Shown here: piece after piece, positions 33,380 through 41,394 of the stretch
How positions within the stretch are numbered: position 1 is the stretch's first letter
Layout of the letters: each line of letters starts with the position of its first letter
DNA from: Paracidovorax sp031843945
Lineage (GTDB): Bacteria > Pseudomonadota > Gammaproteobacteria > Burkholderiales > Burkholderiaceae_C
Assembly: GCF_031843945.1 (NCBI RefSeq)
Contig: NZ_JAVTJJ010000004.1
Location: 186,001 to 250,000, forward strand
DNA length: 64,000 nt
Direction of reading: 5' to 3'
Position numbers and translations under genes: made by a program
The notes under the pieces: generated by a model
Seen by the model: only the letters and a program-made list of their open reading frames with translations
Told to the model about the DNA's origin: nothing
The model's database searches: none

Positions 33380-35155
33380 ATGCCTCTGTCGCTGGAACAA
33401 CTCAACGCCGCGCCGGCTGCAGACGCGCTGGCGCTGCTCGACGGCCTCTACGAGCACTCCCCGTGGATCGCCCAGGCCGCGCTGGCCGAGCGGCCTTTCC
33501 ATTCACTGGCGCAGCTGAAATACGCCCTGGTGCGCGCGCTGGCGAAGGCGCCGGCCGACGCCAAGCTCGCGTTGATTCGCGCCCACCCCGAACTGGCGGG
33601 CAAGGCGATGGTGGCCAACACGCTCACCGCCGAATCCTCCAACGAGCAGAACAAGGCGGGCCTGACGCAGTGCACGCCCGAAGATTTCGCGCGCATCCAG
33701 CAGCTCAATGCCGACTACAACGCGCGCTTCGGCTTTCCGTTCATCCTGGCGGTGCGCGGGCCGCGCGGCACGGGTTTGGCCAAGCAGGAAATCATCGACA
33801 CCTTCGCGCGCCGGCTGGACAACCCGGTCGACTTCGAAATGGGCGAAGCGCTGCGCAACATCCACCGCATCGCCGAGATTCGCCTGAACGACAAGTTCGG
33901 CGTCGAGCCTACGCTGGGCAACGACGTGTGGGACTGGCAGGAAAAGCTCAGCACGCACAGCGACCCCGGCTTTGCCGAACAGGGCCAGCTCACCGTCACC
34001 TACCTGACCGACGCGCACCGCGCCTGCGCCCAACGCATCAGCCACTGGATGCGCGACTGCGGCTTCGACGAGGTCGAGGTGGACGCGGTCGGCAACGTGG
34101 TGGGCCGCTACCACGGCAGTAGCCCGGACGCCAAAATCCTGATGACCGGCAGCCACTACGACACGGTGCGCAACGGCGGCAAGTACGACGGGCGACTGGG
34201 AATCTTCGTGCCCATGGCCTGCGTGCGCGAGCTGCACCGCGCGGGCAAACGCCTGCCCTTCGGCATCGAAGTGGTGGGCTTTGCGGAAGAAGAAGGCCAG
34301 CGCTACAAGGCCACCTTCCTCGGCTCGGGCGCGCTGATTGGCCACTTCAACAACGCCTGGCTCGACCAGCAGGATGCCGACGGCGTCACCATGCGCGAGG
34401 CCATGCAGCACGCCGGCCTGTGCATCGACGACATCCCCAAGCTGCGGCGCGACGCGGCCCGGTATCTCGGCTTCATCGAGGTGCACATCGAGCAAGGGCC
34501 GGTGCTCAACGAGCTGGATATCCCGCTGGGCGTGGTCACCTCCATCAACGGCGGCGTGCGCTACGTGTGCGAAATGTTCGGCATGGCCAGCCACGCCGGC
34601 ACCACGCCCATGGACCGCCGCCGCGACGCCGCCGTGGGCGTGGCCGAGCTGGCGCTGTACGTGGAAAAGCGCGCGGCGCAAGACGGCGATTCGGTGGGCA
34701 CCATCGGCCAGCTGCAGGTGCCCAGCGGCTCCATCAATGTGGTGCCCGGGCGCTGCCTTTTCTCGCTGGACCTGCGCGCGCCCACCGACCCGCAGCGCGA
34801 CGCGCTGGAGCGCGATGTGCTGGCCGAGCTGGCCGCCATCGCCCAGCGGCGCGGCCTGCGCTTTCATGTAGAACAGGCCATGAAGGCGGCAGCAGCGCCC
34901 AGCGCACCGGCCTTGCAGCAGCGCTGGGAACGCGCGGTCGAATCGCTGGGCGTTCCCGTGTTCCGCATGCCCAGCGGCGCCGGCCACGACGCCATGAAGC
35001 TGCATGAAATCATGCCTCAAGCCATGCTGTTCACGCGCGGGCTGAACGGTGGCATCAGCCACAACCCGCTTGAATGCACCACGGCCGACGACATGCAACT
35101 GGCCGTCGATGCATTCACCCACGTTCTGAACCAACTCGCCACGGAAGCCCCATGA
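33380..35155 (+). CDS. OHCU decarboxylase (UraD) fused to allantoate amidohydrolase
   Basis: 591 residues. Residues 1-172 are UraD: the catalytic His69 in RAHPELAGK, ESSNEQNKAGL and FGFPFILAVRG; it decarboxylates OHCU to S-allantoin. Residues about 180-590 are an M20-type allantoate amidohydrolase: metal ligands in MTGSHYDTVRNGGKYDG (His259, Asp270), FAEEEGQRY (Glu303-305), EVHIEQGPVLNEL and the final ISHNPLE, with dimer-face FGMASHAGTTPMDRRRD. The fused steps are not consecutive; PuuE, encoded just upstream, acts between them. The next gene overlaps the stop. Confidence 0.94.
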   Translation: MPLSLEQLNAAPAADALALLDGLYEHSPWIAQAALAERPFHSLAQLKYALVRALAKAPADAKLALIRAHPELAGKAMVANTLTAESSNEQNKAGLTQCTPEDFARIQQLNADYNARFGFPFILAVRGPRGTGLAKQEIIDTFARRLDNPVDFEMGEALRNIHRIAEIRLNDKFGVEPTLGNDVWDWQEKLSTHSDPGFAEQGQLTVTYLTDAHRACAQRISHWMRDCGFDEVEVDAVGNVVGRYHGSSPDAKILMTGSHYDTVRNGGKYDGRLGIFVPMACVRELHRAGKRLPFGIEVVGFAEEEGQRYKATFLGSGALIGHFNNAWLDQQDADGVTMREAMQHAGLCIDDIPKLRRDAARYLGFIEVHIEQGPVLNELDIPLGVVTSINGGVRYVCEMFGMASHAGTTPMDRRRDAAVGVAELALYVEKRAAQDGDSVGTIGQLQVPSGSINVVPGRCLFSLDLRAPTDPQRDALERDVLAELAAIAQRRGLRFHVEQAMKAAAAPSAPALQQRWERAVESLGVPVFRMPSGAGHDAMKLHEIMPQAMLFTRGLNGGISHNPLECTTADDMQLAVDAFTHVLNQLATEAP

Positions 35156-36396
35156 GCCAATACACACAACTCGACGCCTGGATCGACCAGCATTTCGACG
35201 AAGAAGTGCGCTTTCTACAAGCCTTGGTGCGCGTGCCCACCGACACGCCGCCGGGCAACAACGCGCCGCATGCCGAGCGCACGGCAGAGCTGCTGAAGGA
35301 CTTCGGCTTCGAGGCCGAAAAGCACGCCGTGCCCGAGGCCGACGTGCGCGCCTACGGCATGGAATCGATCACCAACCTGATCGTGCGGCGGCCCTACGGC
35401 ACCACCGCAGACGGCAGCAGCGGTGGCAAGACCATCGCTTTGAACGCCCACGGCGACGTGGTGCCGCCCGGCGAAGGCTGGACGCACGACCCGTATGGCG
35501 CCGAAATCGTCGATGGAAAAATCTACGGCCGCGCCACCGCCGTGAGCAAGAGCGACTTTGCCTCGTTCACCTTCGCGGTGCGCGCTCTGGAAGCCGTGGC
35601 CAAGCCGACGCAGGGCGCGGTGGAACTGCACTTCACCTACGACGAGGAATTCGGCGGCGAACTCGGCCCCGGCTGGCTGCTGAAGAACGGGCTGACGAAG
35701 CCCGACCTGCTGATTGCTGCCGGCTTCAGCTACGAAGTGGTCACCGCGCACAACGGCTGCCTGCAGATGGAAGTGACCGTGCACGGCAAGATGGCGCACG
35801 CCGCCGTGCCGCACACCGGCGTGGACGCGCTGCAGGGCGCCGTGCACATCCTGAACGCGCTGTACAAGCAGAACACGGCCTACCAGCAGATCACCTCCAA
35901 GGTCGAGGGCATCAAGCACCCGTACCTGAACGTGGGCCGCATCGAAGGCGGCACCAACACCAACGTCGTGCCCGGCAAGGTCATGTTCAAGCTCGACCGC
36001 CGCATGATCCCGGAAGAGAACCCTGTTGACGTGGAAGCCGACATCCGCCGCGTGATCGCCGAAGCGGCCGGTGCCCAGGCCGGCATCACGGTGGAGATCA
36101 AGCGCCTGCTGCTCGCCAATTCGATGAAGCCGCTGGCCGGCAACGCGCCGTTGGTCAAGGCCATCCAGCGCCATGGAGAGGCCGTTTTCGGCCAACCGGT
36201 GCCCGCCATGGGCACACCGCTCTACACCGATGTGCGGCTGTATGGCGAGGCCGGCATTCCGGGCGTGATCTACGGCGCCGGGCCGCGCTCGGTGCTGGAA
36301 TCGCACGCCAAGCGGGCCGATGAGCGGCTGGACCTGGAAGACCTGCGCCGCGCCACCAAGGTCGTCGCCCGCGCCTTGCACGACCTGCTCGCGTAA
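35152..36396 (+). CDS. M20 family metallohydrolase of the purine island
   Basis: 414 residues of the ArgE/DapE/ACY1 family. Metal ligands are visible in LNAHGDVVPPGEGW, the Asp/Glu pair in YDEEFGGELGPGW, and AHAAVPHTGVDAL; catalytic TNVVPGKVMFKLDRRM follows. It starts on the ATG overlapping the stop of the UraD fusion gene, so it is made with it. Substrate unknown; in this context an amide or ureido intermediate of allantoin breakdown (ureidoglycine or ureidoglycolate) or an N-acyl compound is possible. Confidence 0.85.
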   Translation: MSQYTQLDAWIDQHFDEEVRFLQALVRVPTDTPPGNNAPHAERTAELLKDFGFEAEKHAVPEADVRAYGMESITNLIVRRPYGTTADGSSGGKTIALNAHGDVVPPGEGWTHDPYGAEIVDGKIYGRATAVSKSDFASFTFAVRALEAVAKPTQGAVELHFTYDEEFGGELGPGWLLKNGLTKPDLLIAAGFSYEVVTAHNGCLQMEVTVHGKMAHAAVPHTGVDALQGAVHILNALYKQNTAYQQITSKVEGIKHPYLNVGRIEGGTNTNVVPGKVMFKLDRRMIPEENPVDVEADIRRVIAEAAGAQAGITVEIKRLLLANSMKPLAGNAPLVKAIQRHGEAVFGQPVPAMGTPLYTDVRLYGEAGIPGVIYGAGPRSVLESHAKRADERLDLEDLRRATKVVARALHDLLA

Positions 36397-36503
36397 CGAG
36401 GTGCATCAACAGGCCGGCGCATGTAAACCCCGGCCTAAACTCCTCGCGGGCGTCGCAGCCCTGTGCTGCGATACAAGAACCCGATCAACGAGGAGATCCC
36501 GAC

Positions 36504-38360
36504 ATGCAACTTCGCCACACGCTGCTCGCCAGCAGCCTTGCCCTGGCGCTCGCCAGCCTGACCGCCTGCGGCACGCCGCAGCAGCCTTCCGCGCAGCAGC
36601 AAGCAACGCTGTCCCAGCCCGCGCCCGCCCTGGCTGTGCCCGCACCAGCCTCTGCCGCCAACACGGCCGCGGCACCCGCCGTGCAGCAGACCGCTGCGGC
36701 CCAGGCGGCCAGCGCGGCCTACGACTTCGACATGGACGTGTTCCACCCCGTAGTCGCCAAGAACGGCATGGTGGCGACGGAGCAGGAGCTGGCCTCCCGG
36801 ATCGGCCTGGACATCCTCCAACAAGGCGGCAACGCGGTGGATGCGGCCGTGGCCATCGGCTTTGCGCTGGCCGTAGCGTTGCCCAACGCCGGCAACCTGG
36901 GCGGCGGCGGCTTCATGGTGGTGCACGACGCCAAGACCGGCAAGAACGTGGCGCTGGACTTCCGCGAGGTCGCACCGCAAGCGGCCACGCGCGACATGTA
37001 CCTGGACGCGCAGGGCAACGTGGTCAACGGCAAGTCGCTGTACACGCACTACGCCGTGGGCGTGCCGGGCACAGTGGCCGGCATGGAGCACGCGCTGAAG
37101 AGCTGGGGCACGCTGCCACTGGCCAAGGTGATCGCGCCGGCCGCCGCGCTGGCCGACAAGGGCTTTCCGGTCAGCGAAACGCTGGCCAAGATCCTGCAAC
37201 AGGAAAAGAAGAACATGGGCCAGTGGCCCGCCACGCGCGCCATCTTCTGGAAGAACGGTGAGCCTTTGAGAGCGGGCGACAAGCTGGTGCAAAAAGACCT
37301 GGCGCAGTCGATGCGCCTGATCGGCCAGCAGGGCGCCAAGGCGTTCTACCAGGGCTCCATCGCGCAGAAGATCGCGGCAGAAACCAAGCCGCACGCCGGC
37401 GCGCTCACGCTGGCCGACCTGCGCGATTACAAGGTGGTCGAGCGCATGCCCACCACCGGCACGTACCGCGGCTATGACATCGTGACCATGCCGCCGCCCT
37501 CGTCCGGCGGCCCGCACCTGGTGCAGATTTTGAACATGCTCGAGCCTCTGCCGCTGGCGCAGTGGGGAGCGAACAGTGCGCAGACCATCCACTACCTGGC
37601 CGAGAGCATGAAGCTGGCCTACGCCGACCGCTCCGAATACCTGGGCGACCCGGACTTCGTGAAGATTCCGCTCAAGGGCCTGACCTCGAAGGCCTATGCC
37701 GCACAACTGGGCAAGACCATCGATGCGAACGTGGCGCGTTCGGGCAAGAGCATCAAGCCCGGCCAGCCCCAGCCGTATGAAAGCGACCAGACCACGCACT
37801 ATTCGGTGGTCGACAAAGCCGGCAACGCCGTGGCGGTGACGTACACGTTGAACACCAACTTCGGCAGCGGCATCGTCGCCAAAGGCACGGGCATCTTGCT
37901 CAACAACGAGATGGACGACTTCTCCGCCAAGCCCGGCGTGGCCAATGCCTACGGCCTGGTCGGCGGCGACGCCAACGCCGTGGCCGCCAAGAAGCGCCCC
38001 CTGTCGTCGATGACGCCCACCATGGTGCTGAAGGACGGCAAGCCCGTGCTGGTGACCGGCAGCCCCGGCGGCGCGCGCATCATCACGGCCGTGCTGCAGA
38101 CCGTGGTGAACACCATCGACTTCGGCATGAACCCGGCCGAAGCCGCCAGCGCGCCGCGCGTGCACCACCAGTGGACGCCGGACGAGCTGCGCATCGAAAA
38201 AGGCCTCAGCCCCGACACCATCGCGCTGCTCAAGGCCAAGGGGCACAACGTGCAGCTCAAGGCGTCGATGGGCCGCACGCAGACCATCCAGCTGCGCGGC
38301 GGCGCGCTGTACGGCTACTCCGATCCGCGCAACCCGGACGGCAAGACGCTGGGCTACTGA
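36504..38360 (+). CDS. ggt: Gamma-glutamyltransferase, lipoprotein form
   Basis: 618 residues. Signal peptide with lipobox SLTAC (Cys22), an Ala/Pro/Gln-rich linker (about 23-72), then the catalytic Ntn-hydrolase: VATEQELASRIGLDILQQGG, GNAVDAAVAIGFALAV, LDFREVAP and the autocleavage site DQTTHYSVVD with nucleophile Thr430, and GGARIITAVLQTVVN. It cleaves gamma-glutamyl amides such as glutathione, here on the periplasmic or outer face. GAGGAG precedes the ATG; 107 bases after the M20 gene. A strong terminator ends the unit. Confidence 0.94.
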   Translation: MQLRHTLLASSLALALASLTACGTPQQPSAQQQATLSQPAPALAVPAPASAANTAAAPAVQQTAAAQAASAAYDFDMDVFHPVVAKNGMVATEQELASRIGLDILQQGGNAVDAAVAIGFALAVALPNAGNLGGGGFMVVHDAKTGKNVALDFREVAPQAATRDMYLDAQGNVVNGKSLYTHYAVGVPGTVAGMEHALKSWGTLPLAKVIAPAAALADKGFPVSETLAKILQQEKKNMGQWPATRAIFWKNGEPLRAGDKLVQKDLAQSMRLIGQQGAKAFYQGSIAQKIAAETKPHAGALTLADLRDYKVVERMPTTGTYRGYDIVTMPPPSSGGPHLVQILNMLEPLPLAQWGANSAQTIHYLAESMKLAYADRSEYLGDPDFVKIPLKGLTSKAYAAQLGKTIDANVARSGKSIKPGQPQPYESDQTTHYSVVDKAGNAVAVTYTLNTNFGSGIVAKGTGILLNNEMDDFSAKPGVANAYGLVGGDANAVAAKKRPLSSMTPTMVLKDGKPVLVTGSPGGARIITAVLQTVVNTIDFGMNPAEAASAPRVHHQWTPDELRIEKGLSPDTIALLKAKGHNVQLKASMGRTQTIQLRGGALYGYSDPRNPDGKTLGY

Positions 38361-38391
38361 TCACTGATCGCAGATCACGTCTGCAAAGAAG

Positions 38392-38423
38392 AACCCGCTG
38401 GCTTTCACGGCCAGCGGGTTTTT
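38392..38423 (+). terminator. Terminator of ggt
   Basis: A 10-bp perfect stem (AACCCGCTGG / CCAGCGGGTT) with a 9-base loop followed by TTTTT, 31 bases after the ggt stop. Confidence 0.9.
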
Positions 38424-38430
38424 CATGGTC

Positions 38431-38487
38431 AAAACGGCCTCTAGCGCTTTATACATAAGCGCTAACAGCTATAAAATTAATAGCGCA
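38431..38487 (-). repeat. Dispersed double-hairpin repeat, copy H, overlapping the glycerate kinase gene
   Basis: Read on the minus strand: GCTATTAATTTTATAGC, TGTTAGCGCTTATGTATAAA, GCGCTAGAGGCCGTTTT. The first hairpin encodes the last codons and the TAG stop of the glycerate kinase gene. It also lies just after the ggt terminator, between convergent genes. Confidence 0.85.
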
Positions 38488-39806
38488 CGGAAGTCATTGA
38501 CGTTGGTGTGCGTGGGCCCGGTCACCACCAGGTCGCCCAGCGCGTCGAAGTAGCCATAGGCATCGTTGCGGTCCAGATGCGCGGCGATGCGCAGGCCGGC
38601 CGCGTCGGCGCGTGCCAGCGTGTCGGGCGCCACGCTTGCGCCGGCGTTGTCTTCCACGCCGTCGATGCCGTCGGTGTCGGCTGCCAGTGCCCACACGCCA
38701 GACTGGCCCTGCAGCGCCTGCGCCAGCCCCAGGCAGAACTCGCCCGCCCGGCCGCCCCGCCCGCGCGGCGTGCCTGGCGCCTGTGGCCGCACCGTGACGG
38801 TGGTTTCGCCGCCCGAAAGAATCACGCAGGGCCGCGCAAACGGCTGGCCGTGGCGCGCCACGGCGCGGGCCAGCGCGGCGTGCACCTTGCCCACCTCGCG
38901 CGATTCGCCCTCCATGTCGTCGGACAGGATGTAGGCCGCAACGCCCGCCGCACGCGCTGCCTCGGCCGCAGCTTCCAGCGCTTGGCGGGGCGTGGCAATC
39001 AGGTGCACCGCGTGGCCGTTGAACGCGGCATCGCCCGGCTTGGGCGTCTCGAGCGCGCCGTCCTGCAGCGCCGTGCGCACGGCGGCGGGAACCTCGATGC
39101 GGTAGCGCTGCAAGATGTCCAGCGCGTCGGCGCAGGTGGTGGCGTCGGCCACCGTAGGGCCGCTGGCGATCACCGAAGGGTCGTCGCCCGGCACGTCGCT
39201 GATGGTGAGCGTGACGACCCGCGCCGGCGCGCAGGCCGCGGCCAGCCGCCCACCCTTGATGCGCGAGAGGTGCTTGCGCACGCAGTTCATTTCGTCGATG
39301 GCGGCGCCGCTTTCCAGCAGCGCCTGGTTGATGCGCTGCTTGTCCTGCAGCGTCAGACCGTCGGCCGGCAGCGTGAGCAACGCGGAGCCGCCGCCCGAAA
39401 CCAGGCACAGCACCAGGTCGTTTTCCGTGAGGCCCTGCGTGAGCGCCAGCATGCGCTGCGCGGCGTCGAGCCCGGCCGCGTCGGGCACCGGGTGCGCGGC
39501 CTCGACCACCTCGATGCGCTGAGCCAGCCCCTGGGGCCGGGGCGGCGTGTGGCCGTATCGCGTGACGACCAGGCCGGACAACGGCGCATCGGCCGGCCAG
39601 AGCGCCTCCACCGCCTGCGACATCGCACCACCGGCCTTGCCGGCGCCCAGCACCAGCGTGCGGCCACCGCTCTCGGGACTGGGCGGGGCTGGCAGGAAGG
39701 CAGCGGTGTTGTGCAGCGGCAGCGCGCGGTGCACGGCCACGCGGTACAGGTGCTCCAGAAATTCAGCAGGCTGGGTGGTGGGGTCGGGCATTCGGGTGTC
39801 GGTCAT
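38469..39806 (-). CDS. ttuD: Glycerate 2-kinase (DUF4147/MOFRL family)
   Basis: 445 residues. Family marks: LVLGAGKAGGAMSQAVEALW, LCLVSGGGSALLTLP, NCVRKHLSRIKGGRLA, ISDVPGDDPSVIASGPT, and in the MOFRL half SGGETTVTVR, GRGGRAGEFCLGLA and DTDGIDGVEDNAGA. It makes 2-phosphoglycerate from glycerate, the exit of the glyoxylate/tartronate-semialdehyde route. The gene is often misnamed hydroxypyruvate reductase. The C-terminal RALLIL and the stop come from repeat copy H. Divergent from the dicarboxylate carrier gene. Confidence 0.9.
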   Translation of the reverse strand: MTDTRMPDPTTQPAEFLEHLYRVAVHRALPLHNTAAFLPAPPSPESGGRTLVLGAGKAGGAMSQAVEALWPADAPLSGLVVTRYGHTPPRPQGLAQRIEVVEAAHPVPDAAGLDAAQRMLALTQGLTENDLVLCLVSGGGSALLTLPADGLTLQDKQRINQALLESGAAIDEMNCVRKHLSRIKGGRLAAACAPARVVTLTISDVPGDDPSVIASGPTVADATTCADALDILQRYRIEVPAAVRTALQDGALETPKPGDAAFNGHAVHLIATPRQALEAAAEAARAAGVAAYILSDDMEGESREVGKVHAALARAVARHGQPFARPCVILSGGETTVTVRPQAPGTPRGRGGRAGEFCLGLAQALQGQSGVWALAADTDGIDGVEDNAGASVAPDTLARADAAGLRIAAHLDRNDAYGYFDALGDLVVTGPTHTNVNDFRALLIL

Positions 39807-39909
39807 GAGCGGTCTCCAGCATCGATTTTGAAGCCACCCGCGCGGTGCTGCGGCAAGGCCACAGCACGGGATAACCCCATGCCAGCCCGGCGGCGAGGTG
39901 TCTACAGTT

Positions 39910-39921
39910 CTTGTATGCAAG
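39910..39921. promoter_or_regulatory. Imperfect GntR-type site upstream of the dicarboxylate carrier
   Basis: CTTGTATGCAAG, one base away from the TTGTATACAA core of the sites at 44145 and 53836, lies about 50 bases before the carrier start and 100 before the divergent glycerate kinase start. Sequence similarity and position are the only support. Confidence 0.4.
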
Positions 39922-39971
39922 CCTGACTGGTCTCCCCGATTCAGGCTTTTCGTCCACCACCGAGGTTTTTG

Positions 39972-41255
39972 ATGATTCGCTTTTTCAACTCACTCTTTGG
40001 CCGGGTGATCCTGGCCTTGATCGCCGGTGTCGGGATCGGGCTTTTCTGGCCTGACAAAGCGGTTGCGCTCAAGCCGCTGGGCGACGGCTTCATCAAGCTC
40101 ATCAAGATGCTGATCCCGCTGATCGTTTTCTGCGTGGTGGTGCATGGCATTGCCGGCACGGGCGATTTGAAGCGGGTGGGCCGGGTCGGGGTCAAGTCGC
40201 TGATCTATTTCGAAGTGGTGACCACTATCGCGCTGGTGCTGGGCCTGGTGCTGGCCTTCGTCTTCCAGCCCGGCGTGGGCATGAATGTGGACCCGAAGGC
40301 GCTGGATGCCTCCGCCATGAGCGCCTACGCCAGCAACGCCGACAAGCTGGCCAGCGGCGGGTTCGCCGACTTTCTGCTCAAGCTGATCCCGACGACCGCG
40401 GTCAGCGCATTCGCCACTGGCGACGTGCTGCAGGTGCTGCTGTTCTCCATCGTCTTCGGCATTGCGCTGGCGATGCTGGGCGAGCGCGGTGCACGCGTGG
40501 CCAGTCTGGTGGAAGACCTGTCGCTGGTGCTGTTCAAGATCATGGGCATGCTCATCAAGCTGGCGCCGCTGGGCGTGCTGGGCGCCATCGCTTTCACGGT
40601 GGGCAAGTACGGCGTGGGCTCGCTCAAGCAACTGGGCCAGCTGGTGGCGCTGTTTTACCTGGCGGTGTTCCTGTTCGTGACGGTGGTGCTGGGGCTGATC
40701 ATGCGGTTCTCGGGCTTCAGCCTGTTCAAGCTGCTGCGATACCTGCGCGAGGAGCTGGCCGTGGTGTTTGCCACCACCTCGTCCGACAGCGTGCTGCCGC
40801 AGATCATGGCCAAGCTCAAGCACCTGGGCATCCGCGACTCCACAGTGGGGCTGGTCATCCCCACCGGGTACTCGTTCAACCTGGACGCGTTCTCCATCTA
40901 CATCACGCTGGCAGCGGTGTTCATCGCACAGGCCACCAACACGCCGATCACCATGACCGACCTGTTGACCATTCTCGCGATCTCGCTGGTCACCTCGAAA
41001 GGCGCGCACGGCGTGCCGGGCTCGGCCATCGTGGTGCTGGCGGCCACGCTGCACGCGGTGCCGGCCATTCCTGCCATCGGCCTGGTGCTGGTGCTGTCGG
41101 TGGACTGGTTCATGGGCATTGCCCGCGCGCTGGGCAATCTGATCGGCAACTGCGTGGCCACCGTGGCGATCGCCGCATGGGAAGGCGACATCGACCGCGA
41201 ACGGGCCAAGGCGGTGCTGGACGGCCGACCCGTTCCACCGGTGGAACCGGTATAA
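39972..41255 (+). CDS. dctA: Dicarboxylate/amino acid:cation symporter (DctA/GltP type)
   Basis: 427 residues, eight or more membrane helices of the DAACS family. Transport signatures: FATTSSDSVLPQI (serine-rich hairpin), GYSFNLDAFSIYITLAAVFI and SKGAHGVPGSAIVVLAATL. Members take up C4-dicarboxylates or glutamate/aspartate with protons or sodium. Which of these is carried cannot be told by eye; location beside glycerate kinase and a chemoreceptor suggests an organic acid. GAGG lies 7 bases before the ATG at 39972. Confidence 0.9.
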   Translation: MIRFFNSLFGRVILALIAGVGIGLFWPDKAVALKPLGDGFIKLIKMLIPLIVFCVVVHGIAGTGDLKRVGRVGVKSLIYFEVVTTIALVLGLVLAFVFQPGVGMNVDPKALDASAMSAYASNADKLASGGFADFLLKLIPTTAVSAFATGDVLQVLLFSIVFGIALAMLGERGARVASLVEDLSLVLFKIMGMLIKLAPLGVLGAIAFTVGKYGVGSLKQLGQLVALFYLAVFLFVTVVLGLIMRFSGFSLFKLLRYLREELAVVFATTSSDSVLPQIMAKLKHLGIRDSTVGLVIPTGYSFNLDAFSIYITLAAVFIAQATNTPITMTDLLTILAISLVTSKGAHGVPGSAIVVLAATLHAVPAIPAIGLVLVLSVDWFMGIARALGNLIGNCVATVAIAAWEGDIDRERAKAVLDGRPVPPVEPV

Positions 41256-41394
41256 CTTTCCATCGGGCAGCCGTGGGCAGTTGGCAAAAATGTAAACAAA
41301 AGCAACTTCATTTGGGTTATACCTGTTGACTCGCTCACCGGCCTCGCCCCAACTCTCATGCTGGAGCCGAGGCCTTCACCCATTGCGCAGCCCC

